DNA from: Costus lasius
Lineage: Eukaryota > Streptophyta > Magnoliopsida > Zingiberales > Costaceae
DNA: 64,000 nucleotides
NCBI GenBank assembly: GCA_027563935.2
Contig: CM050454.1
Span: forward strand, 49,752,596 to 49,816,595
Direction: 5' to 3'
Part shown: one piece after another, positions 36,590 to 48,555 of the stretch
How the letters are laid out: the number at the start of each line of letters is the position of its first letter
Position numbering within the stretch: position 1 is the first letter of the stretch
Notes under the pieces: generated by a model
Databases searched by the model: none
What the model was told of the DNA's origin: nothing
The model's input: only the letters and a program-made list of their open reading frames with translations
Program-made: the position numbers and the translations under genes

Positions 36590-38273
36590 TGAAAGTCCCC
36601 TAAACAAAGGGGGGCGAAACCCTAGATAGGCGCATATGGAGGTTTTCATGAAGTGGAAGGGGTTTCTAGGATCTTTTCATATTATATGATCAACTTATAA
36701 GTGATTGCAAATAAGAATCAAGGAATCGATTCTCACCAAAGCCATTGCTTGGATGGCGTCTAGGAAGAAGAGACTCAAGCGCTTCTCCTCCTAATGGTGC
36801 GCACACAAATGATGTCGCCTACTCCCTTAGTGCTCCTTGTGCTAGCAAGGTTCTATGGAGTTCTTGTCGAGTGAAAGGGATGAGAAGATTTTTCCTTCTT
36901 GGCTGAATCCTCACAAAGCTTCAAGGTGTCGCCACACACGAAAAGCGTCAAGAGGAATCTCGGGAAAGGCGAGAATAGAACTCACTTCTATTCGAACGTG
37001 ATGCGTGTCTCATGTGGAGATCATGGTTTCCAAAAATAGAAACCCACATACGCTTAAACGTTCACGCCAAGTGAACTAGTCGTTACACCCTCTCCCCTTG
37101 AACCATGCGCTCACTTGATGAGCTGGTTCATTTTGATTTGGTTCAAAAACCAATCAAGCCAAGCCTTAAGTCCAGATCAAATTAAACCCTAAGGTTCCAG
37201 ATCTAACCGTTCATCTCTTGATGCCCCTGATCTCACCGATCTAGCATCCATTCTCTCGATCGAAGCTTACCGATCTCAAGCCCTAATCAATCAAACATGA
37301 TCAGACCAGATCTCACTCACAATCAGAGATTAAATCCCTTTAAACTGAACCCTGACAATTCAGTCCACACGATCTGACTTAAGTAAGCCATATCATCAAA
37401 TTGTGCGACCCTGAGGGTTTCCTTTAAATGTCGGTAACGATAACTTACGTTATCACGATCAGTGAGGGGTATCTAGCAACACATCACTGTCTCCCGATAT
37501 AAAGGAAAGAGTCTTCCAAGACTACACCCAAACCACAGCACAAGTGTGAATCCACTTCACGAGGCATACATGATTCCTTTGCCACTGGATGTTCTTATTG
37601 GACAAGCGTGTCAAGCCTGTAGCTCCAATATGATGAGCATGATTAGATCAGATGATCATAGTCACCTGGGTATGGCCATACACTTTCTCAATCATCTCAT
37701 TCGAGGGGGGCCCTTTAGAACATCACACTCCTTAAACAAGGAGACGGCAATCCTATATCTATCACTAGTGCCCTAACCTGACTCATGATCATTATCCAAG
37801 ATAGTCTATAACCATTATGTTTCAAATGATATTGAACTACTTCAAAACAATGACAATCATCATTTAGAAACACAAGTGATCTCAAGTCAGAGGACATGTG
37901 CCACTTGTTGCAAACAAGGATTATTCACATTGTGACAAGCAATTGAATATCCTAGTAGGGTCTGTCCAGTACATCCAATGTACCCATGAGTCTACATCTT
38001 ATTCCATGCTCGAAGCATCCTATAAGATTAGAACACATATTAGTCTCAATCATATCAAGGCTGTCTCATGTTCACCAAGATATCTCGACTAAGGACATAG
38101 AGCATGTCAGCCTAGCTGAACAGCATTGAGACATTATTCAGAAGTACACTTATTGCAGCAGACAATGTAACAAACTGAATAACAACCATTGCCTTTATAA
38201 ACTTAAGAGTTTATACATGATACTGAAAGAATCCCAAGGCCTCAAACATTAGCCTTAAGGGCATACCCCAACA
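36590..38273 (-). repeat. 5' LTR of element C (1,684 bases)
   Basis: Same length as the 3' LTR and nearly identical to it; small differences appear near 36650, 36793, 36843 and 36855. Confidence 0.95.
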
Positions 38274-38278
38274 TTTAT

Positions 38279-39036
38279 CTTTCTTTGAAATTCACCACAC
38301 AGTGGTGTACTACGTAAGCTGTGAGATAACTCCACACTTCTTAGGACAGTCATCAAATTCTCCACTAATCATCTTGATCCAATCAAGGTGCTTTAATAGA
38401 TCCTTCAATTCGACTCAATACTTCATTTGTGAACTTCTTGGATTTTTCCAAAGTTCTTGGGTTGCGTAAGGCATACCCACACCTAATGAAGTATATAACT
38501 CCTCTTAGTGCTTGTTTACATGGGTCCACTTACATTGCTATGTAATAGATCCAACAAGTCACTACTCTTTCCACCCTTTTCGGTGAAGGCAGCATCTGTC
38601 ACATTGTTCCTTTGAACTAGGCTCACATGTATCATAATCCTGAAAGGACAATGATCCCAATAGTCCTATGGACCTTTGGATGTGACCATTGTTCTATGGT
38701 TCAAGAGACAATGCTATATGAGGATTGAATCATTAGATCTGATCTTGTGTCACATATAGAACCACAGACTATTGTCAATTGTATCACTTCAATAGAACAT
38801 CTCAGATTAAAGAAAAGTATTATTTATTATTTCAAACTGAAGTCCTTTCCAAAAGGAATGATGTTCTATTACATAAGCTGATACATAATAGCAAAGTTCT
38901 ATATAAAGTCTTAAAGGCAGTGAGATGATATCAACAGCAGCATCCAATGCTCCGTGCCTGACCCTAGAGTCGATCCCATCAAGCCTCTTCGTCCTACTTC
39001 TTTTGAGCTCCTGCACATGTAAAACATATGTGAGCC
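38279..39036 (-). pseudogene. B internal 2, pol remnant right of C
   Basis: Resumes the family 1 integrase-region and protease-region remnant after the second TTTAT copy. Collinear with 22167-22924 of internal 1. No functional frame. Confidence 0.75.
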
Positions 39037-39579
39037 TCACATACGGTACCCAGTACCCATGAATAAGAAGTAGACAATAGACCTCGGTAACACAATACCT
39101 GAAGCGGATGGATTACATCCCTTCCTCTTTGCCATGCTCTTCTTGGCCATCAATCCTCTTCGAAATACCCATGCATTCCTAGTCTTCCGAAGTATTAGCT
39201 TCAAAGATACAGAACCATGGTCTTTCTCAGATTCAGGCACACATTCTGAAGATCCAACAAAACTCTCCTGATCATTGTCTATAGAGCATGGTGTGAAGAG
39301 ACCTTTGAGATGTATGATTAGATCATAGATCCCCATCTCATCACATTCAAACTTGACCTCTGGGGTCATGCACTCTAAGACAAGAGCAGTGTATTGTTCG
39401 TTATCTTCACAATGTTTAAGATAGACATTCCACTCCCAGTCATTAGTGAAACACACACTGGGCTGGGATGGAGGTCTTTCAAGAAGATGCACCTTATTTT
39501 CTTGTTTCAGTATCTTGGACAAAATCTTGAACCATTTTGTCCAATTTGTCCCATCCAGTTTATGTTTATAAAGTTTCAA
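39037..39579 (-). pseudogene. Gag remnant of B internal 2
   Basis: 180 open codons with KLDGTNWTKWFKILSKIL and the ECMTPEVKFECDEMGIYDL region, the counterpart of 2949-3480. It starts with a TTG codon rather than ATG and lacks a zinc knuckle. It stays open while the neighbouring pol does not, which may reflect weak constraint on Gag or chance. Confidence 0.68.
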
Positions 39580-42500
39580 TCTTAGATCAGGAGATGCCTT
39601 CTACAATAAGCAAATAAGTAAAGTAAGTACAATGATAAAGCATTTAATAAGGACTTTGAATTAAATGCTATGCTCCCACTACTTCCAAAACAAGTTGATA
39701 ACTCTCTAACTCAACATGGAAATAGGTGAGTAGAATCCTAATTTCACATAAGGTCTCTGCGACTCACGAGGGTGAGTTGAGATGCACAGAGAGTCTCATG
39801 CTTCCTTAGGTAGGCATGCCAGCTAATTGTGCCATGCACAATTCCTCTTAGTTGAGACAGACTAGGCGCCTTATGTCCAGCGAGGGCTGGATACAACACA
39901 AAACCCTATCCTCTCAACAGCAGCCTCTAGTAATTCATCATGTCAATGACATATGAAAAACTAGTCAAGTCTGGTCCTAACCGTTATGCCCAGGGCCAAC
40001 AAATTTCCTTGCGAGGGCACGCCCAGGTTAAAACTGGACTGGGGAAATCATTGTCACCACACACCTTCTAAAGATAACTGGGTGTGTCCCACGAGGGTGG
40101 GAAACAGTTCACAACACCACCGATCGATAGTTTGATGAGGGCTACGCGTTAGAAGGCTATCGACTTTATATTGTATTGAGAGTTTTTGCATGTTTGTTTT
40201 ATTCTTTTCTAGCATGCAGTTTTCCTATGGTTATGGCAGGAGAGGAAAAACATCACAGGCATGCTATGGATTGTTGGGGTATGCCCTTAAGGCTAATGTT
40301 TGAGGCCTAAGGATTGTATCAGTATCATGTAATAAACTCTTGTGTTTATAAAGGCATGGTTGTTATTCAGTTTGTTACCTTGTCTGCTGTAATAAGTGTA
40401 CTTCTGAATAATGTCTCAATGCTGTTCAGCTGGGCTGACATGCTATTATGTCCTTAGTCGATGTATCTTGGTGAACATGAGACAGCCTTGATATGGTTAA
40501 GACTAATATGTGTTCTAATCTTATAGGATGCTTCGAGCATGGAATAAGATGTAGACTCATGGGTACATTGGATGTACCGGACAGACCCTACTAGGATATT
40601 CAGTTGCTTGTCACAATGTGAATATTCCTTGATTGTAACAAGTGGCACATTTCCTCTGACTTGAGATCACTTGTGTTTTCTAAATGATGATTGTCATTGT
40701 TTTGAGGTAGTTCAATATCATTTGAAACATAATGATTATAGACTATCTTGGATGGTGAGCTTGAGTCATGTTAGGGCACTAGTGATAGACATAGGATTGC
40801 CGTCTCCTTGTTTAAGGAGTGCGATGTTCTAAAGGGCCCCCTGGATGAGATGATTGAGAAAGTGTATGGCCATACCCGGGTGACTGTGATCATCTGATCT
40901 AATCATGCTCATCATATTGGAATTACAAGCTTGACACGCTTGTCCAATAAGAACATCCAGTGGCAAAGGAAATATGTATGCTTAGTGAAGTTGATTCACG
41001 CTTGTGCTGTATTTTGGGTGTAGTCTTGGAAGACTCTTTCCTTTATATCGGGAGATAGTGATGTGTTGCTAGATACCCCTCACTGATCGTGATGACGTGA
41101 GTTATCGTTACCGACATTTAAAGGAAACCCTCAGGGTCGCCAATTTGATGATATGGCTTACTTAAGTTAGATCGTGTGGACTGAATTGTTTAAGTTCAGT
41201 TTAAAGGGATTTGATCTCTGATTGTAAGTGAGATCTGGTCTGATCATGTTTGATTGATTAGGGCTTGAGATCGGTAAGCTTCGATCGAGAGAATAGATGC
41301 TAGATCGGTGAGATCAGAAGCATCAAGAGATCAACGGTTAGATCTGGAGCCTTAGGGTTTATTTGAGATCTAGACTTGATTGCTTGGCTTGATTGGTTCT
41401 TAAACCGAACCAAATTGAACCAGCTCATGAAATGAGCGCATGGTTCATGGCGTGGCGACATGTTCACTTGGCGTGAACATTGGAGCGATGAGTGGTTGCT
41501 ATTTTTAGTAACCATGATCTCCACTTGGAGATGGCTCACGTTCGAATAGAGGGTTCTCTATTCTCGTCACTCAAACTCATTCCTCTCGACACTCTTTGGT
41601 GTGCGGCGACAACTTGAAGCATAGAGGAAGATTCGGCCAAGAGAGATCGACATCTCCATCCCTTTCCTTTCGATCAAAGACATCTTGGTCGATCCTTGCT
41701 AGCACAAGGGACGACAAGAAGCATGCCGTCGCTCATCTTGTGTGTGACGATTTGGAGGAGACCTTCGTTGTTCTCTTGCTTCCAAGGCGCCATCTTGAAA
41801 TGGCTATGGTATGAATCGCATCTTCTCTATTCATGTTTCGAAAGTTGATCATATAATGCATGCTCTTCGACCCTTGAATCCGCTGCCTATCATGTTGCGC
41901 CACTTTAGGGTTTCGCACCCCTCATGAAAGGGGTTCCCTACATGGATAAAATAATAAACCATCACAGGCATGCTATTTTGGTCGATATGGTCATAGCCCT
42001 TTTCATACACCTAACTTGTCACGAGCCATGTGACATGTTATTGTGCATCTAAGGGTTGCGAGTCCCTGAAGCAAATCAGCCCATGCCAGAAGCCGAAAGC
42101 AAGTGTCCTTCCCTCAGCCGCAAGTCCATCACCAAGCTTCCAAAGCTGGCGCCACTCTGATATCGGTTGAAGAAGACACCTTGTTGTCTTTGATGAACCT
42201 TAACCTATCTCATGTAAACAATTCTACATCTATTCTAAGGAAAGATGAAAATTTTACATCAAGAAGGGGGAGAACCACACGCAGGTGGAAGAAAGATTTT
42301 ACAAGCATTCATCACAGCTGGAAACATGCTTCCACATCACAACACAGGAGGGCACTCGCTATGACCATATCAACCCATGGAAGAGACAAGTGGCGCATAT
42401 ATAAAATTTGAAAAAACCATAATAATCAAATTTTATCCCCTTATGCGCCAACTCCATCCAAAGCACTCTCTTAATCAAATTTATGCTAAAATTGGGATCA

Positions 42501-42775
42501 AGTTTCATGATGATTTCATGGACCCTATCGGCTGGCAATTTTGTCAGATCAAGAGACCTGGCCAGTCCGAAGACACAATGCCCGTCCTACTTGACAAAAC
42601 TACGTGCACCTTTGGTCTTAAATCCATCATAAACACAATCCAATTTTCGGCCATAAAAATTGATGAAAGAAGTTTGGATGAAAGCGCCTTCTAGGTAAAA
42701 TGCACATGGATGAACGAAAAATTTTCTAAAAATTTTTCACACAAGCAAACGTACACCTTGTGTTTCTCGCAAGTA
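39580..42775 (-). other. Leader of B internal 2, interrupted by solo LTR H
   Basis: Family 1 leader, with the third hairpin at 39762-39777 and the other two before 40110. It is split at 40271/41943 by solo LTR H and continues 41948-42775. No coding sequence recognised. Confidence 0.65.
40272..41942 (+). mobile_element. Solo LTR H of family 3 (1,671 bases)
   Basis: TGTTGGGGTATGCCC...GGTTCCCTACA with a perfect TGGAT duplication (40267-40271, 41943-41947) and no internal region. A complete element must have collapsed by recombination between its LTRs after inserting. Plus orientation, opposite to its host B. Confidence 0.93.
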
Positions 42776-42787
42776 GCTCTGATACCA
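42776..42787 (-). other. Primer-binding site of B internal 2
   Basis: GCTCTGATACCA on the plus strand, one base from the right LTR. Confidence 0.92.
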
Positions 42788-42788
42788 C

Positions 42789-44991
42789 TGTTAGGGAATG
42801 CCGGGTGTAATTTAAAATTTTGCAGTCCCAGGACGCAGCGGAAGAAGCATTACACCCGAAACACATTCCTTTCCCAAGGATCCATGCGAGAGAGAAGACA
42901 CAAGGATGTGTTAGAGATGTACCTCTTTTGCTTGTCTAGATGTCGAAGCCATGTTGAAGGCGCCCAAGTGTTCGCCCTCTACAAGTATCCACGCGTCGAC
43001 TCCTTGATCGTTGCTCCCTTCCACGCTCGGTGCTAGCCTCGGGAAGAGAATCGAGCCTTAGGGTTCCTTAACTCTTCTTGCGCCACCTCCAAGGTTCATG
43101 CACTAAGTGCAAGGAAGATGCCGCCAACTCCTTATCCTCTTTACTCCAAGAGAAGAGGGAGAAGATGAGTTTCGGTCTTGAGGAAGATTAAAGGGAAATT
43201 GCGCCACTAAGTCCTCCAAATCACGCCAAGAGGAGAGGAAGGAGAAGACTTGTGGTCAGTTGTTGGAAGAAGGGTTGTGCCACTTTGATGTTGTCACCCT
43301 TTGCCCTTGCTTTCGCCCCTCTATTTGTGTTCACATCTCCAAGTGTTCATCATCTAGAGAGGGCGACAATGGGTCCTATAAATAGGACTAGAGGCGGCTT
43401 GGGCAAGGGCTAGGATTACGCCAAGTGTATGGCTAGGATGAAGGAGTCTTGAGGTAAGGAAAGTCTCCAAGACTTTGCCATAAACCTCATTCAACCCATC
43501 CATATTTGTCCAAGCACTATATCAGCCCAAGACATGCCTTAAATGCATTATTACCATCAAAGGATAAGTGGCTAGGCACAACATGGATGAGGAATTTCGG
43601 CTAGAGTGGTGTCTTGGGAGAAACTAGGGTTTGAAGTAAGGTAAGTCTCCAAGACATTACCATATACCTCTTCCCTATGTCCATATGCGCCTAGGAACTT
43701 CCCATAAAAGTTCTCAAGCCATATCAGCCCCAAGACTTGCCTTAGAAGCAAGTATTCCATCCAAGTAAGAAGGGCTAGGCGCCCTTTACTTCCATAATGA
43801 AGCAAAGGCGCCTCCCTCACCCCATTATGCCCCTAGGCGCCAATGGGGTGAGATTTCTCCCCATTATACCCTTTTAAGCCAATTCCTCTTCATGACAACT
43901 AATTATTGGGCCTCATTGGATAATGAGCTAGCCCAAACTTCATGGCGTGGGTTGATTAAGCCATTGGATCTAATCCAAATGTGACCAATCTAGGTCAATT
44001 TCGGGTCAACCTGCCAAAAATGAAGTTTGGCTCCAATAACTTTCTTCCAACTCATCAGGCCCATTGGCGTTGATGAAATCTTCCAAATTGATCCAAGTTA
44101 TCCAATAACTTGATCCTAAGGCTTCTGATTAAAGTAACGTCAAGAGTCTATTGCGTGTGACCCCGTAGGATCCATATGATTATGGCAATGATGTAAACAT
44201 CATAAGTAGTAAGGGGTATCTAGCAACACATCACTACTACCCATGTCATAGGACTTAAGTCATTATGGCAATAACTCATAACAAACAACGAGGATTCCTA
44301 TTGCATTACAGATCCCTTTGCCTAAGCTGATATCCTGCCATTGGATTAGTCTCAAGTTTATTATCCAATGCATTGGTCATGACTCAACAAGTGTGGCCAC
44401 ACTCTCCTGTCATGCACCAATAAGGTAGGGCGCCCCGAGTGGATATCATGCTTCCAATAAGGAAGGGGCAAATCCTACTATTGGTCATCCATGTCTCTAC
44501 ATGACATATGACATGCCCAATGACAATCGTTTTGATCTCCCAATTACAGAGAGACGTAAGACTGTATTAAAGCACACCCATCATCAAATCTAGACATGAA
44601 TACCTCAAGTATAAGGATCAATGCAAACCTCTTGTATGTGAGATTGACTTGTTGATTAGACAAGTCAATCCTCACGGTGGATCACTCCAGTGCATCCAAT
44701 GCACCTGTATGTCTGCGTTACTGTGCCCCACATAACCAGCCCATACACCAGTCTCACATGTACCAAAGCTGTCCCATATCTGCTAAGGTAACTTGTCTGG
44801 GGATAGCTTATGAGAATGGATCCAATCCAAACTCCTGGGACATTATTTATGCAACTCAATACATCAACGCAGGTAGAGAAGTCTGCATAATAACGACCAT
44901 GCCTATATAAAGAGTAATAGTTCTATCAAAGTACATTCAAACAATGTCTGACCATGTCCATACATTGGTCTTCAGGGCATATACACCAACA
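42789..44991 (-). repeat. Right LTR of composite B (2,203 bases)
   Basis: Functions as the 5' LTR of the minus-strand array. It shares the 15-base absence (near 43976) and several single-base states with the left outer LTR rather than with the middle one. The following GAGTT completes the target duplication. Confidence 0.95.
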
Positions 44992-45098
44992 GAGTTGACA
45001 CAGACAATAATCTGGTAGACCCACTGACCAAGGCTTTGGCGCAGCAGAAGCATGATGGTCATGCGAGGGACATAGGGTTTACATTTCTCAACAACTAA
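44992..45098 (+). pseudogene. C-terminal end of D pol after composite B
   Basis: After the second GAGTT copy the RNase H tail resumes (DTDNNLVDPLTKALAQQK...) and ends at TAA 45096-45098. The LVDPLTK motif is typical of copia pol ends. Continuity with 18034 confirms that B inserted into D. Confidence 0.88.
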
Positions 45099-45107
45099 GT
45101 CTAAGCG

Positions 45108-45119
45108 CAAGTGGGAGAT
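45108..45119 (+). other. Polypurine tract of D
   Basis: CAAGTGGGAGAT directly before the 3' LTR, the same as in family 1. Confidence 0.85.
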
Positions 45120-45159
45120 TGTTGGTGTATATGCCCTTGGACCTATTGTTGGTCCATCT
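45120..45159 (+). repeat. 3' LTR of D, first 40 bases
   Basis: TGTTGGTGTATATGCCC to ...GGTCCATCT, matching 11096-11135; interrupted by solo LTR I. Confidence 0.9.
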
Positions 45160-48100
45160 TGTAACATCCCTCAGAATCACACCCCACACGCATACAAGTA
45201 AAATACGGGGTTTCAAAAATTTTTTTTTACTCTTCCATTAAAACACAAGAAGAAAGCGGCATCGAAGGACATTACTACGGAACAGAAAACCGCACAGAAC
45301 TGAATAGGATCGATTACTAGGAAATAGAAATCCGGAAATCCAGAAAAATCCGGCAGCAAGTATTCTAAACTACTGCTGCACAGACACATATCTTGTAACA
45401 ACAACAAACGTCCACACTACACATATGTGGAATTTCAGAAATATACAGAACTGATTATTCAGATACTAAAATAAACAACACAAATTCGGTTACACATCTC
45501 AAATCGGACATTTCAAAATAAGAACCAATTCAATAAAAGAATCCAAGACTTGTATCCAATAATTTAAACGAAACAACTATAATATAGTATCCTGAAAACA
45601 GGCATAAGCCCTCAGGAGATAAAACATGTCATATAGGTCATAATAAATTAGGCACGCAGGCCTGATAAATCTTTAGAAGACTATTCTTAGAAATGACATC
45701 AAACATTAGCGTCATATTAGCTGTAGCAATTACTGTCTTGATGTCTCACCTGAAAACATTTAAACAACGGAGGTGAGCTAAAAAGCTCAGTGAGTAAAAG
45801 ACACTAAAAGTCATCCATAGTACACATCAAAAATATCATACTTAAGTTGAAATTCTTTTTATTTAACAGATAAGATAAATCAACTTAACATGCATGCTCA
45901 TATCAGAAACAAACACAATCAAATACAGATACTTGTAACAATAGGCATCAAACAGGTAGGATATGAATATACCAACCCATACCAACTATCCACACCGCCT
46001 AATACATCTAAATACAGATCGAAACAGAACTACAGAAATCAGAACTGACAGACAGAAAATCAGAATTTTCAGAGTCCAAAAGGATAGTCTACATCGGAAA
46101 CAGAAAGGCCACAGAAGGCCTGATGACCACAGAAGGTCTGACCCCACCTCTGCCGAGGACGAGACAATGCATGCATATCAGAAACAGAATGGTAGAGGAG
46201 ATATCAGTGGGTGGCCCCCGTCTTGTCAGGACGTGGCACTCTGGTCTCCAATACCCAGAACAGAATGGTAGAGGAGGTATCAGTGGGTGGCCCCCGTCTT
46301 GTTAGGACGTGGCACTCTGGCCTCCAAAACCCAGAACTGAATGGTAGAGGAGGTATCAGTGGGTGGCCCCCGTCTTGTTAGGACGTGGCACTCTGGCCTC
46401 CAAAACCCAGAACTGAATGGTAGAGGAGGTATCAGTGGGTGGCCCCCGTCTTGTTAGGACGTGGCACTCTGGCCTCCAAAACCCAGAACTGAATGGTAGA
46501 GGAGGTATCAGTGGGTGGCCCCCGTCTTGTTAGGACGTGGCACTCTGGCCTCCAAAACCCATAACAGAAATAGTGTCTCAAGGGTCGTAGTAGACTATCA
46601 GCACCATTACAGCGCCACAGAAGGAGGGTAAGGACACGGAAGAGTGCTACACTAGGGCATAATTTTACAGAACAGATTATACTGAAACGGAGAAGTAGGA
46701 TCAACCACTACTTAATTCTTACATTATGCCCAAAGTCTAACAAACCAGAAAATGACACACCCTAATATCCAGTCCTTAAACACAGAACAGAATTTATATG
46801 AGTGAATTCCTTACAACTAACCTTAATTCATGTCAAACCATTCTATGTTCTCACAAATGTTTTAACACATTCAAGGTTTTCAGAAACTTCACAACATATA
46901 AACAGAACAGGAAATATCCACATAACAAACAATTAAATACAGAACAGAAATTATTCATATAACAAACATTTAAACACAGAACAGAAATTATTCATGAAAT
47001 AATCTCCTCAAAATTTCTAAAACCGTGAGCTATAAAATTACTGTAAGGGGCGCCACTTTCAGAACCTTAACGGAACGCACAAATTTCATGTAAATAATTT
47101 CAGTCCCCCACTACAGATAATTTTAATTACACGCTCGTGAAGAAAATTGACCAAAGCCCCAAAATTGGCTCGAACTATATTTTCGAAAATTCCTAAGTTC
47201 TTAGTTAAATCCCCAATTTTGTTTTCTCTAAAATTTCTCATCAAACAAATAAATTTTAGAAGAACTACAGACCACAATTTAAGAGGTTAAACCATACAAT
47301 GTAAATTTTTCTCACAAAGGAATATTCGTCTAACCAAAACATAGCAGATTTATATTGTCAGTTTGAAAAATATATTTTTAGTCCAATTTCGAACCAAAGC
47401 TAGTCAATATTGTATTCAAAATGAAGCTCTCTGAATCTAGTTTCCAATAAAACTGGTTTCACAAGATTTCGAATTTTAGACAGGAAGATATAAGGGTTCG
47501 AACATAGGAAGGTCAGAATTTCAGCTTTCAAGAAAACAGATTCATATATCAGACTTGCGACATTTATTTCAGATCCAATAACTAATCGAAAATAGGCGTT
47601 ATGGGAGTCAAAATAAAGCTCTTCGAGCCTACGGTCTAATAAAACTGATTTGACAAGATTTCGAGCTATACCTAGGGAGATATGATGGTTCGAACACATA
47701 AAGGTCGAAATCCAGAATTTCAGAAAACTGATTTTGTACCGCTGGATTGAAATACAGATTGAAATACGAATACCGCTCGGATATGGTCGATATCATATTC
47801 AAATTAAAGCCAAACATATCTAGTTTCATACAAAATTTATCTCGTGCGATTTGGATCTATAGGCCATGAGATATTGGGGTTATAGTACACAAAGGTCAGA
47901 TTAACGAATGCAGATTTCAGCAGAACAGGATTTTAAAACCCTATAATTATTTGAATTCAACCCCATACGAATAATCATGGCAAATAACGAATTTTAATTC
48001 GGATTAGACTCCTTAGGATCGAATTACTCACCAGAAAAAAATCGCCCACAGAGAAAACGCCAAAACAGAGGATCAGGGATCTCCAGAAAGTTCGTCCACC

Positions 48101-48555
48101 ACCAGTCTGCCACCACCAGCGTCAGAAATTTGCAGGAGCGCCAAGCACAGTGAGGGGCGACAACACAGGCGGCTAGGGCAAGAAACAAACCAAAAATCGT
48201 GAGGGAGAGGAGCTCTCACGAATTTTCCCCCTTTTTTTTTATTTTTTTTCCACCCCAAACGGATCCAAGATCCAATAACCCAATTAACTTAAGTGGAAAT
48301 CGGCTTTAATGGGCTTACCTGGGCTTAACCACCATGCGCCACTCCAATAACACAGAAATATGCGCCACCATGGTGGATGAATTCCAGGAGCAAATAGTCA
48401 AGGTTGAGGGTTCGAAGCCCCAACAAAAATAATTATTTTTGCCCTGTAGGGAAAAGTCCTACAATTAGGCAAAAATCCCAAAATTTTAACCGATAAAAAT
48501 ACAGAAACTGAATTTCTAACCTTAAATCATAATTCAGAAAATCAAGGGCGTTACA
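45160..48555. mobile_element. Large solo LTR I (3,396 bases), probably Ty3/gypsy
   Basis: Ends TGTAACATCCC and GGGCGTTACA, a common terminal pair in plant Ty3/gypsy LTRs, with a perfect CATCT duplication at 45155-45159 and 48556-48560. There is no internal coding region, primer site or second LTR. It contains five tandem 76-base repeats. Because its ends are inverted repeats, its orientation is not certain. An alternative reading is a 9-base duplication, CATCTTGTA, which would suggest a Mutator-like element, but the TG...CA ends favour an LTR. Confidence 0.7.
46185..46564. repeat. Five tandem copies of a 76-base repeat
   Basis: Copies start at 46185, 46261, 46337, 46413 and 46489, exactly 76 bases apart. 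Each contains GAATGGTAGAGGAG, GTGGGTGGCCCCCGTCTTG and GGACGTGGCACTCTGG. Copies 2-5 are nearly identical and copy 1 is the most diverged, suggesting expansion or homogenisation from the right. Confidence 0.93.

Larger units (their letters stand above)
29175..38273 (-). mobile_element. Nearly intact Ty1/copia element C (family 3)
   Basis: 9,099-base minus-strand element with two 1,684-base LTRs, primer site, 1.8 kb leader, one gag-pol frame and polypurine tract. A perfect TTTAT duplication (29170-29174 and 38274-38278) proves insertion into internal 2 of B. The LTRs differ at only a small number of positions by eye, making it among the youngest insertions here. Two Trp-to-TAG codons and an RNase H active-site change prevent a working polyprotein. 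Confidence 0.96.
18035..44991 (-). mobile_element. Three-LTR tandem composite B (family 1 copia)
   Basis: Minus-strand family 1 structure in the order LTR (18035-20242), internal 1 (20243-24999), LTR (25000-27222), internal 2 (27223-42788 with guests C and H), LTR (42789-44991). The outer ends are flanked by a perfect duplication GAGTT (18030-18034 and 44992-44996), so the array occupies one insertion site. Removing C and H and one copy of each target duplication, internal 2 is 4,786 bases and internal 1 is 4,757. The difference of 29 matches a 29-base loss beside the 20242 LTR that removed the polypurine tract of internal 1. LTR-LTR unequal recombination is the likely origin. Confidence 0.92.

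Noticed and set aside
46185..46564. CRISPR-like array
   Set aside because: The 76-base units are contiguous tandem repeats without unique spacers, in plant retroelement sequence.
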